Shown: piece after piece, positions 10,431-24,200 of the stretch
Layout of the letters: every line of letters begins with the position of its first letter
Position numbering within the stretch: the stretch's first letter is position 1
NCBI RefSeq assembly: GCF_024868665.1
Contig: NC_079900.1
Location: 23,245,039-23,309,038, forward strand
Origin: Triplophysa rosa
Lineage: Eukaryota > Chordata > Actinopteri > Cypriniformes > Nemacheilidae
Reading direction: 5' to 3'
DNA: 64,000 bases
Notes under the pieces: model-generated
Database searches by the model: none
The model's input: the letters and a program-made list of their open reading frames with translations, nothing else
Told to the model about the DNA's origin: nothing
Made by a program: the position numbers and the translations under genes

Positions 10431-12858
10431 AGGATCTGGGCGTTGTTTTGGGATCCACAGAGGTTCTTCTGCCTTTTATTACAAAGTGCTGAACTCACGA
10501 GCCTTAAGACTGGACACCTCCACCGGACTTCATTTATAAGGACCAACAGCTGTTTCATTTCAGTCTAGATTTACTTGTTAATCTACTTTTCCACTCTTCT
10601 ATTTCAATGTTTATTCAGTCGTATATATATATATATATATGTTTGTTTATGTCCTGTCATTGTTGGTCTTTCTGGGGCTAAACTGTGGACTTGACTGAGC
10701 ACAGATGTGGCCAGTGGACCCAGATGAAGAGATGCACTTAGGAGAATCATTCCTAAAGCCATTTCAAAACGCCACTGTTCAAAACAGAAAGATTAAAACA
10801 CATTTCAGCTCTAAAAACAGGAGCATTCTCCATTTGGGCTGAATTTCATCAGCCTTCAGGTGCTAATACTTTTATATGAGATAGATATTATCCCTCAATG
10901 AAATTTCAGATTTGCAGGTGGAAAAACATGACTGACATTTATTTTTGTATCAAAGTTTTCTTAAGGGAACACATTTCTGAATGACACCTAAAGCATCAAT
11001 GTACAGCAAGCATTTCAGGTTAAACGCTATTATTTTTGGACCTTTAAACTTATATTAGTCTAAATAGTATTTAAACTTTATCAAATTATGTATATTGTAC
11101 ACTAAAAAGTATATTTGATTGGGAAGCAAATCTGTTTGTTGTACCAAAGTATATGTATATTTTTATTCAAATGTTGGCTAATGTTAACAGAATGATCTTG
11201 CAGCTAAAGTCATGAAAATGAATCCAGAGACATTTCCCCGTTGCACATGGTTTGATATGGATGTTCTTCATGTTGAATTCCCACACTGTTGCCAAACATG
11301 TTTCAACTTTCTTATTTTATTCCAATTGTCTAATTACTGTGATCTCTTTTTTTTTATCTGAGGTCAACATAACATTTAACCAGTTTAAGGACAAGCGTAT
11401 CTTGCCACTATATATTAGTGACGTTATTAGTTAATAATTATATGTGTTCTGAATTACTGTTTTAATTACTTTGAAATAATAATCATTCAGTACCAAATCC
11501 ATCTGTCAGGTATAGATCCAGTTTCTTACTGCATTAGTGAGGTCACATTGCACATCGTTGTCTTAACAGATGATGTAAGAACCATCAGAATTGGTTTCTG
11601 TGTTGTTTTTGCATTTCATTGACTTCCCTTAGTTCAATTTCATTTCAATTTCTATTAAATGAATTTAGATATTTGTTTGTTGTTTTTTTATTGTACAGCC
11701 ATGACATTTAAGTACTTCGAAAAGAGTACGAATTTTGACCCTTTTGCATTTAGTTGACATTTTCATGGTTTGGAGCTGATAAAATATAGATTTAAATCGA
11801 TTGAAATGCTCTTGACACGCATCGAACAAAATTACTTTTACCTAGAGCGACGGGTATGTTGATACATGACATACGGTTACATGCACATTACATTGCGTGC
11901 CAGGTGTGTGTGAGCTATACATTTATTGTTACAAAGAAATTACATTTACATGTGCACGCATACAAGAATGAATTCATCACAGTGATTAAAAAAGTGCAGT
12001 ATTACGCAATAGCACGCACTACAGATATAAAAATACAAATTAAATGGCAGGCGTCTGAAAATACCTCAGTGCCCGGAACGCAGGCTGTGTGAAGATGCTT
12101 ATCCTGTAAATGATCTGTCATTCATTTCATATTGTAAATGCAATCATTGGTTGACCGTGAAAGTTGAGTTTAAGATGCATTTCTATTGACGCTGTTCATT
12201 TGGTCCTTCATTATATAAAAGCTAAATGTTTCTTAACAGAATTTCTAGTCAAACACCTATTGAACATCATTGTTTGGTTATAACTCATTTGCACCTCAGC
12301 AGGGCTTCATGCATCAAACCCTGCACACACACACCTGCTGAGAATATCACATACACAGTGGATTAGATATGGAATAGCATACTAACACACTCACATTTCG
12401 TGCTACACAGTATGTCAACTATAAGGTATACCTGAAAAAAATGTACTAGATAACATATCACACTGCATGGAATATTATATCCCATAATGCAACGTGATCG
12501 CCTTGACCTTTCACTTTCAGTGTAACATCGAGCATGATTTTTAACAGCAATCCTCTCTATGATTCAATTTCATTTACAATTTATAAAAACAACAACATCA
12601 GACAGTATACATTGTATACTGCGCAGTATTTAGTGAGCAGGGGATTAGTACTTCATTCCCATCACAGCCTTGATTGTAAAACATCACAGATGTCCCATTG
12701 CTAGTTTACTAAAATAGTGTTAGTAAGTGAAATATATCATTCTGAATACAATATAAATCTGTGTGTAGGCTATGTACACACTGTACATACATACACTCAG
12801 TCAACTGACCTGAACCTCATAAAATCTCTTAGGAAAACAGAAGTGGATGACAGGAGGT
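10431..12858. other. Convergent 3' region between caskin2 and nherf1
   Basis: Contains the presumptive caskin2 3' UTR (+) and nherf1 3' UTR (-). It is AT-rich without coding homology. A (TA) microsatellite is at 10621-10640. An ATTAAA candidate poly(A) signal for caskin2 is at about 10792; transcript ends cannot be fixed from sequence. Confidence 0.5.
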
Positions 12859-13005
12859 TTATAATTTACTGAAGAGTTCATTTTTCTTGCTCCAGTCCAT
12901 AGGTGGCGCTCTCTTATTGGAGCGCTTCTGATGAGCGCGTTCCTTCACCTGCTGTATGGACAGATTCAGCTCTGGTATGGCATCTACGATAGACCCCTCC
13001 ACGGT
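12859..13005 (-). CDS. nherf1: nherf1 exon 6: ezrin-binding C-terminus
   Basis: 48 codons and [23 protein letters not shown] leads into [28 protein letters not shown]. The [11 protein letters not shown] helix is the ERM-FERM-binding motif. The last residues are FSKL where mammals have FSNL. The acceptor is TCTCCTAG. Confidence 0.96.
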   Translation of the reverse strand, partial: TVEGSIVDAIPELNLSIQQVKERAHQKRSNKRAPPMDWSKKNELFSKL

Positions 13006-14552
13006 CTAGGAGAAACAGAGCACGTATTATTTTGCTTTTATTTTCAGGATATTTAGAAGCTCATGCAAGTGTTGAATACTTGATTTTTTCAATCAACTTA
13101 ACTTTAAAAGAGACATTCGTGTTTTTGAATGTTGACGTTCGTCCTGTAGGCTACATACTATACCGGTGCACCGGTTCATCGGACGCACGTGCGCCTGACC
13201 CCCAGTTAACTTCCGGTTTGTGTTTGGCTAGTGACTAATAATATAACTATTTATATTTTATTTCATTTATGTTCATATTAATTTATATAATTATTTTACG
13301 GTATAATAATTGTATTAAACAAACGATTTGTTGGGATTTTGTTGTATGTTCATTTGATTAAATAAACAGTTTGTTGAAAGGGTCCTGTAGTTCGGTCGCA
13401 TTTAAACAAACCGTATGGTACACTGACATCTAGCGGTTGAGCTTGGTATCGCAGTCTAAATTCAAAATATTGGAGAGAAGTTTAGTTCTTCTCGGTTTCT
13501 TTTGATTGTTATCAGAAATCATCTACATGCACTCTATTGTTTGTGAATGTGTACCGGAAGTTCAGCTGGGGACACAAAAGTCTCAGCTCTCATCCCCCAT
13601 GGTATTTATTTTCCCAAATATGGCAGTAAATAGGGCACAAATATCCTCCTTTGTGTTCAGCAGAACAAAGAAATGTATACAGGTTTAGAACAACCTGAGG
13701 GAGAGTAAACGATGACAGATTTTCATTTTTGGGTGAACCGTCCCTTTAAGGGCACTGCACTTTGGCGTTTCTAAGACATGGGACAGACTTCCGCTCTTAC
13801 TTCCTGTCGCGTGCACGCGCTCTCATGACTGCAAGTGGGCGTATTTGGGCAAAGCCTGAGTTTTGAGCTTACCTCAGGGGGCGGAGTCTCAGTGGGTGGA
13901 GTCGTCAGGGAGGCGTTGGAGGATGCGTTTGATGGGGACGGACTGACCGATGACTTTGAGTCCTTCAGCTCCACTTCTTTGGCCACGTTTCCATTAATCT
14001 GAGGAGCGCACAAAGACTTTAGTTACACCAAATAAATGCACATACATGCGTTTTGATGTTAACCGACACAGTTGGATGAATGTATTTGCTCTGAAACGGT
14101 GTTTTGTGTTTAATCAGAGGAATAATCATTTCAAACAAACACTGTAACCAAAATCTTTAAAAAGAAAATATAAAAAACACCAATCATCAATGTTTGCTTG
14201 CTTGCAGGTTGTTACGGAAACATTTTAATGTATTAAAAATAACACTTCAATAAATGGGATGACACAAAACCATTGACAAACTGGTTTGAATCGACATGTA
14301 ATTGGAAATGGTGGTGGTGTAGTAGTTTATCGTGTCCAGCAGGGGTCACACGTGAGCCTGTAAGTGTTTTTCTGTCAGTCGCTCAGGTTCATGTGAGCCC
14401 TCGGGCTGCTGGAGGCAAAGCATCATTAACTTGAAGAGTGGCCAGCATTAGTGAGGCATTGACATCACTTCTCTTCTGACAGGTGACAGTTCACACTGAT
14501 TCCCTCCTGCTGCCAGCTAACAACTGACACATCATCCACTGACCACTGTGTG

Positions 14553-14584
<32 letters not shown>

Positions 14585-15195
14585 TGCGTGTGTGCGTGTG
14601 TCTGCTCCAGCATGACATCTCTGACATCAACTTTAATGACTGTAGTCTCATCCAGAATGATATTTGTCCCTGTGACAGTGGGTTTATTTGGCTGTTTCTC
14701 CTCGGGTTAATTTGTGACAAACAGTGCAGGTCGTTGTGTCACTCGCTGCATCATCTACCAGATGAGTCAGTCTCCAGTTAAACAGCACTTGTCACAAAAA
14801 CAATATTTTTATAGTTTGCTTGTGTGCAGCGGCCATACAAAATTCTGGAGAAGATCATTTTTTTTCACTGAAAGCCATTAAATGTTTTCTTTCGTGTAAT
14901 ATTGTGCGTGTCTTCAATACACTGAGGGTCAGACTTTCATTTTTATAACACTATCAAAGCTTTAGTTCGTTAAAAAAAGCAGAGCATCAGAGTATTTTTG
15001 TGTTTAGTGAGTGTTAGTTTTGGACCTGGGCTGTGAGTATCTGGTTTGTACAGTAAAGGACGCCGTGTTGGATCCTCTGAAGGGTTACTGTGAACAGTGA
15101 AGTGTAGTCATAAATCTCCTGTGTGGTCTCATGAGTGACAGGCCCACCCCACCAATGAGCACAAGGGTTGAGAATGCAGATGTGGTTCATGATGC

Positions 15196-15288
<93 letters not shown>

Positions 15289-18200
15289 TCCCCGTGGGGA
15301 CAGTCCATAGGCGTAATGTTTTTATACTGTACAAACTGTATATTCTATCCCCTACCCCTAACCCTATCCCTAAACCTAAAGATCATAGAACACTTTTTGC
15401 ATTTTTAGATTTGTAAAAAATATTGTTCTGTACAATTTATTAGCTTTTGTGCCCCTGGGGACCTCAATTTTGGTCCCCACGGTGACACGAGTCCCCATGT
15501 GTTGGTGTGTATTCAGGTTTAGGTCCCCACCGGGATATACAAACATGAACACACACACACACACAACAAAACTGTATAACTTGAATGCAGGCACTTTTGC
15601 CAAATGCGTAAATGTCAATGTATTGAGTCTTGACATTAAATGTCATCTGCATTCGTCCACATAACATCAGTAGAAACTCCTGACAGGGTTTCCTGCAGCA
15701 CCAGTTTATCAACATGACATTATGAGGTGTTCAGATTGACACTTATTTTCAGCATCCAAGCCAAACAGTTTCAATAACACTGTGTCCACACCGGACGCGA
15801 CCGGCAGGATGCATTTCTTCAGCCTTTTTGTAACTTAACTTAACCACAACCAAACCTCGAACAACACTTTCAAACCAAATGTTGTTTTTTTATTTCACTG
15901 AACCCCATTGACTTCCATTATATGACTACAAAACCACTGAAACATCTCCTGCTGTGTTCCACTCAAGAAAGAGTCTTCAAGATTCTGAAGGACATCCCTG
16001 TTGAAAAAAACAGCATATGCTGGGTCAGGTATGTTTTGATGCTGGTTTGTGCTAGTTTAAACTGGTCATGTGCTGGTTTAAGATGGTCATGTGCTGGTTT
16101 AAGATGGTCATGTGCTGGTTCCTCACCAGCTTAAACCAGCTAAGGACCAGCACATGACCAGCTTAAACCAGCGCTAACCAGCATCAAAACATACCTGACC
16201 CAGCATATGCTGGTTTTTTCAACAGGGATGAAGGTGAAAAAATGTCAGGATGTTTATTTTGGGGTGAACTCTCCCTTTAAGCACATTGCAAGTCGCTTTG
16301 TCTGCCAAATGCATAACCTGACTGAACGCAACAACACACTTATTTCAAATTAAAAGATTTAACTTAGATATCTCAAACAACAACCCCTGAGAAACTTGCT
16401 ATGGGAAAACCTAAAGGTCAGGTGACAGGTCAAGACAAATAACTATTTCATTACGGACCCAAACAGGAAAGAAAACATGACTGAGAACTGTGTTGTTGTT
16501 ATAGCTAAGGATTGGTTGACCATATACATCTTCGGGCTGTCACAATATCATATACCGTATGTTTTTAAGTTTTGCCTGTAGGGAAAAGCATAAGGTTGGT
16601 GATGCTTCCTCCTCTTACTTTATCACTCAGAACGTATACACGCACACACCAGTAGCTGCATCTAACAGTGTACTGAATTATTAAGAGGGACTTAATTGAG
16701 ATGTTGTTTGACTACTTTAGTGTGATGCTGTAGGAACTACAGTATGTTCTTCTTTAGGTTGAAGACCGGGTTAAGAAGGTTTAAGAAGGCCAATCCCACT
16801 CATCCTGGACATCATCTGTTCTCCCCCTTACCTTCTGGGAGAAGATACAGACTGATAAAAGCCAAAACCAACAAACTGAAAAACAGTTTCTTCCCCCAGG
16901 CAGTTAGATGCTTAAAAACATGATCACTCACCAGGGCTGGACTGGGACGTTAAATCGGCCCTGGCTTTTTTGACCTGCGGTTGTGCTGCTGTCATTGCCT
17001 TTCCTACTTGTCTGATTCGCAATTGCATTCGCATTCCGTGCATACGCGCCTGATTCACGCTTCTAATCCGTCCATCTCTCCGGCCCATGCGTCTGTTTCG
17101 GCCCAAAAAGTACATCGGCCCACCGGGAAAATGCCCGGTATGCACGATTACCAATAGCCCTGTCACTCACACACTCCCAACCAAACTAAACTGTGCAATA
17201 ACCCTCCACTACTATATTACTATAGTCACTGCACTACCTCAGAGGATTTATATTTTATATTTATGCCTTCGTCTGTACAGTGAGGGAAATAAGTATTTGA
17301 TCCCCTGCTGATTTTGTAAGTTTGCCTACTTACAAACAAATGAAGGGTCTATAATTTTTATGGTGGGTTTATTTTAACTGATAGACACAGAATATTTAAA
17401 AAAATCAGGGGGAAAAAATGTTATATAAAGGTTATAAATTGATTTGCATTTCAGTCAGTGAAATAAGTATTTGATCCCCTACCAACTAGCAAGAATTCTG
17501 GCTCCACAGATTGGTTATGTGCCTATATGGACCACAGATTAGTCCTGTCACTTTAAGAAAGTACTCCTAAATCAGCTTGTTATGTATATAAAAGATGCCT
17601 GCCAACAGAATCTGTATCTTCCAGTTCAACCTCTCCAACACCATGGTCCAGACCAAATAGGTTTTAAAGGATGTCAGCGACAAGATTGGAGACCTGCACA
17701 AACCTTGAATAGGCTACAGACAGAAGCTTGGTGAGAAGGAGACAACTGTTGGTGTGATTATTTGGAAATAGAAGATATACAAAATAACTATCAAATGCCC
17801 TTGTTCAGGAGCTCCCTGCAATATTTCCCCAATGGGGTAAAGATGATCATGAGAAATGTTAAAGATCAGCCCAGAACTACACGGAAGAAGCCTGTTAATG
17901 ATTTCAAGACAGTTGGGAACACAGTTAGCAAGCAAAACATTGGTAACACATTGGTAACACGCTATGCCACAGTAGACTGAAATCCTGAAGCACCCGCAAG
18001 GTCCTCCTGCCCAAGAAGGCCCGCCTGGCTCGTCTTAAGTTTGACAATGAACATAAAAATGATTCAGAAAAGGCTTTGGTGAAAGTGCTGGCACTGCTGT
18101 GAGACCAAAATGGACTCCTGTGTTTGGAGGGAGAGAAATGCTGACTATGAGCCTAAGAACATCATGTCTACAGAGAAGCACAGTGTTGGAAACATTCTGC

Positions 18201-21200
18201 TTTAGGGCTTTTTCTCTGCTACAGGTATACAGGATGACTTCACCGCATTGAGGGGCTGAGGGACGGGCCCATGTACCGTAAAATCTTGGACGAGAACCTC
18301 CTCCCCTTAACTAGGTCACTGAAGATGGGTCATGGATGATCCTTTAACATGACAAAGACGCAAAACATATTGCCAAGACAACCAAATAGTGGCTTAAGGA
18401 GAAGCACATTAAATGTCCTAGCCAGTCTCTAGACCCTAGTCCTATAGAACCTCTGTGAAGGAGGCTAAAACTCCAATTTGCTGAGCGACAGCCAAGAAAC
18501 CTTAAAGATTGACAGAGGAGTGGACTAAATGTATCCGGACACATGTGCAAACCTGGTGACCAACTATCAGAAATGTCTGACCTCTGTGCTTGCCAACAAG
18601 GGTTTCTCCACAAAGTACAAAGTTATGTTTTGCTTGGGGATCAAATACTTATTTCACTGACTGAAATGCAAATCAATTTATAACCTTTATATAACATTTT
18701 TTCCCCCTGATTTTTTTAAATATTCTGTGTCTATCAGTTAAAATAAACCCACCATAAAAATTATAGACCCTTCATTTGTTTGTAAGTAGGCAAACTTACA
18801 AAATCAGCAGGGGATCAAATACTTATTTCCCTCACTGTATATGTAGGTATTTGGCTGTTCTTCCATTTAACTGTATATATTTCATTTCTTATAACTTTAT
18901 AATTGTGTTTTTATAATATTGTTCACCTGTCATCCAGAAGAGCTGCTAAACTGTACAGTATTTAATTGTTCCTTAAACGATGACAATAAAGTTCTATTCT
19001 ATGTTCTTCTGTGGTGCAATTCATTGATCTTTTTTGCCTAAAACTGATTTGATATTTCTTATTGGCATGACTGTTGTGTACCAGCATTATTAATATAGTT
19101 TTATAATAAGAGCATTGAATGCAGTCAGATTCCAGAGGCGGAACTCTTCAGGATGAGCACTGGACTCATTCTCTGGAGGGTGCTGTGATGATGTATTTCT
19201 TCAGCTTTATTGTTCGCTACAATAATCCATCGGGACAAACGTCAAAGCCCAACACAACCTTTTGGATTACAGAAAACAAAATAAGTTGTGTGGCAAACGA
19301 AAGTTTATGATACACGTTTTGTCTGTCAAGATAATCTTCCCAAACGAACACATCATTCATGAATTCTGAAGCCTGCATGCAGTCATATGAATACAATTGT
19401 GAAGAAAAAAGCTAAATTTGGGCTAAACACAGTTGCCACGACACTACCTTAACTACAACCAAACCTCCAACAACTCTTTCAAACCAAATGTTGTTTTTTA
19501 TTTTGCTCATGATGACGTCTGATGTCGCCGCTGCCACCTTAAAAATCTTGAGTGAGGTGTTACCGGGGCGTCGTAGAACAAAATGTGAAAACCTCTTCAG
19601 CTTGTGTTAACCACAGATCTTATATTTCATGCATTTAAACGTATGATATATGATGACTGCCTCTTGCTATATTAAAGTGATACTTCACCCAAAAATGAAA
19701 AGTCTGTCATCATTTACTCACCCTCGAGTTGTTCCAAATCTGTATAAATGTCTTTGTTCTGATGAACACAGAGAAAGATATTTGGAAGAATGTGTATAAC
19801 CAAACAGATCTCGCCCCCCCATTGACTCCCATAGTAGGAAAAAAATTCTTTATATTTTTTTGCTCTGTTGAACGTAAAAAATAAGATATTTTGAAGAATG
19901 TAGGACACCAAACGGTTCTGGGGCACTTTCGACTACCGTTGTAATTTATACAGGTTTAATGAGTAGTTCATGACAGAATTTTCATTTTTGTGTGAACTAT
20001 CCCTTTAAAGTAGAGCACGTTTCCAAAACCAAATGTCACCGAGTGCCCAGAATTAAAACAACAACAAAAAAACATAAGAAACAGAGAGCTGAAGAGTACT
20101 ATTCACAAAGAAGTTTGTGTAAATTTATAATCCGTGTTTTCGCGCTCACCTTATCATCCATGTTGCCGTTGAGCAGAGGTTCAGGTAATGCTCCTGCAGA
20201 CACAGAGAGAAACAGCACCGATCAAACATGTATCTGCATCCTTCACACACATCAAGCTTCTCATCTGAAGAGCAAAGACTTCTGAACGTCCTCCTTATGT
20301 TACAATGAACAGATGTCTACTCTGTTACACACCACAGGTATGTGCTTCATTTATTATTTAACCCTGCAGAGATCCGTGGAGACCTGGATACCCTCACAAT
20401 TCCTTAGGGAACAAAATCTAGAGGCCTTCATAGTGGACTACACGTTAACAAATGAACGGACACAAAACAGCATGATACACAGTCCCAAATCCTTCCATCA
20501 GCCAGTTCTTCTGTGTCTGTATGCTGCGGTAGAGATTCAGATAACAGTACCAGAAGATCATCCTGTCACATTCACACCCTGTCGTGTCGCTCGTCTTCAT
20601 CTGACATTATAATGAGGGACAGACAGCTACACAGTGATGTGTGTCATGCTATGATCGTTCTGAGGCCCTACAAGTGTCCATCTGGCCATTGATCTCACAC
20701 ACACGCACACACTCTTCATTCCCAGTATGGCAGAAGTGTGAGAGCCACTCTACAGCAGTGTCTTGGAAACCACGCAAATAAAACTCCTCATTTGTGTGAC
20801 GGGCAGCACACAGAGACAGCCTGTGTATGTGTGTGGTCCTGGTAAACGTTTTGGGGACCAAATGACCCCATAAAAATAGCAATTCCTATTAGGCGCCGTA
20901 AAGGGTTTAAATCAAACTTCGCTTATGAATACATATATAAAACACCCAGATAATATTTTGCTAAACTATTATATCAAAATGTTTCCACCATTGCTGACGG
21001 GAAACGCTTGGTCAGTAAATAAAACGTGTAACAATGTGTGTGCAGTCACTCATGACTAATCCTGCTATAACTGCAGATCATCAGAGAGATGGTTGGCATG
21101 AGGTGGCAAAACAAGAGGGTCAACAAATGACTTCGACTCTTCTGACAGGAAACCCAAGCCCAGAGACCATAATCACACGTGCCATTTCATCTGAAATAAG

Positions 21201-24200
21201 AGTTGTGTGTACCTGTGATGTGTTCGGCGGTGGGCGTCACGCCACACTTCTTAAAGAAAGCATCCGTGTCTGGATCTACGACCACCAGAGATGTTTCGTC
21301 TCCACCGGCTCTGATGGTAGCCACCACCTGTGAATGCTGTTCGTCCTCCACAGAAACCCCGTTCACCTGCCGACACAGACACAAACTGCATCAACACATA
21401 AACACACACACACACACTGACTCTGTGAGACGCTAACTAAATATTTCGTAGAGGTCACTCTTTCATAGCTCAGGTTTGATGGAGTTCTCAGTTGTGAACT
21501 TGTGATATTTCACTTTAAATTGTTTAAGAGACATTATTGTCATATCTTTCTCAGGAGAAATATCTGAGACTTCACTTTGCTCTCCATTGAATCTCATTGA
21601 TGTCGAGGAGAAATAACTGAGACGTTAAAGAGACCTCATCTGTGATTTTTCTTGCTTACGGGAGTTTTCCATCACTATATTGTGCAACATTTATATGCTG
21701 TAATATGTCATATTGTTGTCTTATTACATGTTATGTACATTTCATTGTAAATTCCCAGTTGTATTATGAAAAATATCATCTAAAAATATAGACTGACATC
21801 TATTTAGCAGTAATGGAGGTATACTTGTGTGAATTTTGTCCTTAAACTTGAATGTATTTTTAGCAGACACATGTTCATTGTTTCAGCACTGAGCACTATT
21901 TTTCAATATTATCAGTCTTATTTCCTGATGTCCAGGGAAAGGATATCCTGCGTGATGTATTCTCATTCACACACACAAACACGCACAGCACACACACACA
22001 CACACACACGCTTTGGTTGACTATCCCCGTGGGGACAGTCCATAGGCGTAATGTTTTTATACTGTACAAACTGTATATTCTATCCCCTAACCCTATCCCT
22101 AAACCTAAAGATCATAGAACACTTTTTGCATTTTTAGATTTGTAAAAAATATTGTTCTGTACAATTTATTAGCTTTTTTGACCATGAGGACCTCAATTTT
22201 GGTCCTCACGGTGACACGAGTCCCCATGTGTTGGTATGTATTCAGGTTTAGGTCCCCACCGGGATATACAAACGTGAACACACACACACACGCACACACA
22301 CAAACAAACAAACACACAAGAATGGCGAGGAATGTCAAGGGCGAATCTAACAGGATCCAACTAATGGCCCTTTTCCAAAATAATCACACAATTTAAAAAC
22401 ATACTAAACTTCATGACTAAAACTAAGACTATACGTAAGGCTGCCGCTGTCACAATGATGAAATTTGGCTAAAGATTAATTGTCTATTAAATAATTGCGA
22501 TCATGGCAATTAATTGTCTGTTTAAAGGCTTTGACAATTATAACGATTAATTACAATTAATTTATTCAATTAATAAAATATAGATACATTAAGAAATGTA
22601 AAAATTCTGTAAATAACTAGTGACATTCCCTATAGAGTGACCTTAGCAGAAAAGAAGTTATGAGGATAATGTTGTCTTGCTGTGTAGATGCAGCAAATCT
22701 GGAATCACTTTAATAAAACTGATACAACCTAAAATGATGAAGAAATGTCATTTGAACGTAACAGTGAGTGCAGTTTAAGGACGGTGGATGTAAAATGCTG
22801 CAGATCACTCTTGTTTTCGAAGAATTTACAATCATTGCGGTTTCTGAAATAATTGAGATTATGTCAAATAATTGAAATTGTGTCAAATAATTGCGATTGT
22901 GTCAAATATTTACGGTTATGTCAAATAATTGCGATTATGTCAAATAATTGCGATTATGACATATATTTACGATTATGCCAAAAATTGCGATTATGCCAAA
23001 TAATTGCAATTGTGTCAAATAATTGCGATTGTGTCAAATATTTACGGTTATGTCAAATAATTGCGATTATGTCAAATAATTGCGATTATGACATATATTT
23101 ACGATTATGCCAAAAATTGCGATTATGCCAAATAATTGCGATTGTGTCAAATAATTGCGATTGTGTCAAATATTTACGATTATGTCAAATAATTGCAATT
23201 GTGTCAAATATTTGCAGTTGTGTCAAATAATTGCAATTATGTCAAATATTTACGATTATGTCAAATAATTGCGATTGTGTCAAATAATTGCGATTGTGTC
23301 CCATATTTGCGATTATGTCGAATAATTGCGATTGTGTCAAACAGTTGCGATTATGACGAATAATTGCGGCTGTGTCAAATATTTACGGTTATGTCGAATA
23401 ATTGCGATTATGTCAAATAATTGCGGTTGTGTCCAATAATTGCGGTTGTGTCCAATAATTGCGATTATGTCAAATGATTGCGATAATGTCAAATAATTGC
23501 AATTCTGTCAAATAATTGCAATGAGAGGATTACTTAATAATTGTGACAGCCCTAACTATATCTGAAGCATGTTTATGGTGTTCATGAAATTGAGCAGCTC
23601 AGACATTCTGCCTTTTGTGTAGACAGAACAAGAAAGTACATGGGTTTAGAGGGACATGAGGGTGAATAAATGAAGAATGAAATTGTTTTAGGTTATAATT
23701 CTTTAAGTATGTGTATCTGTGATCTGAGAGCAGATTTTCGGTCTATATGAGGAATGAGGGTGTGACTGTGAGTTCAGTTCCAGAGAGGAAACGGACAATG
23801 TGCTTTCACCATAAGAAACAATAGCTGCCTGTCTGACACAAAGAGTCCGGCTCACAGCAGGAGAACTGGAGGCCCCTCTGGGACAACACATATCCCTCCA
23901 TCACTGCTTCCTTCCCTCATCGCTGGCCTTTCTGTCGCTCTCGCTCCGGATGGAGGGGGCCACACCAAGAATCACAACTTACAGCCTTGAACTGAACTGA
24001 GAGAGCCGCAAAAATCCTGGGGTCGAAACATACTCAAAGTCTTTATCATTTATTGTTTTTCATATTTAGAACAATATAAAGTCAACAAAACCCTCTCCCA
24101 GAGGTTCATCCTGGGATGTGCGTAACTGACACACAACGTTTAAGAGCTACATGGTCGTCTGCTCAATGTAGAGATGAAAAATGTATCCATATAGATCGCA

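Larger units (their letters stand above)
16777..19003 (+). mobile_element. LINE 3' end, split by two insertions
   Basis: At 16777-16923 the frame reads [48 protein letters not shown] then TGA, the C-terminal tail typical of non-LTR retrotransposon ORF2 proteins in fish. The 3' UTR follows in three pieces: after the hAT insertion ending 17162, up to the Tc1 insertion at 17278, and from 18840 to the terminal GACAATAAAGTTCTATTCTA at about 18979-19000. The element is 5' truncated near 16760 and lies in nherf1 intron 4. The LINE clade is uncertain. Confidence 0.75.
13999..20149. other. nherf1 intron 4, repeat-filled
   Basis: A 6.2-kb intron holding microsatellites (14547-14602, 15197-15286), a GGGGAC repeat (15287-15545), a foldback element, a LINE 3' end carrying hAT and Tc1 insertions, and a TTAA MITE at its far end. 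No coding sequence apart from transposon remnants. Confidence 0.7.

Noticed and set aside
15168..15416. Open frames of poly(HT) and poly(CV)
   Set aside because: Translations of the CA/GT microsatellite.
22853..23230. 125-residue open frame on the + strand
   Set aside because: It is a translation of the 17-bp minisatellite (repeating [10 protein letters not shown] pattern), not a gene.
22853..23530. Regular repeats that might suggest a CRISPR array
   Set aside because: Units are contiguous without unique spacers, and the host is a vertebrate.
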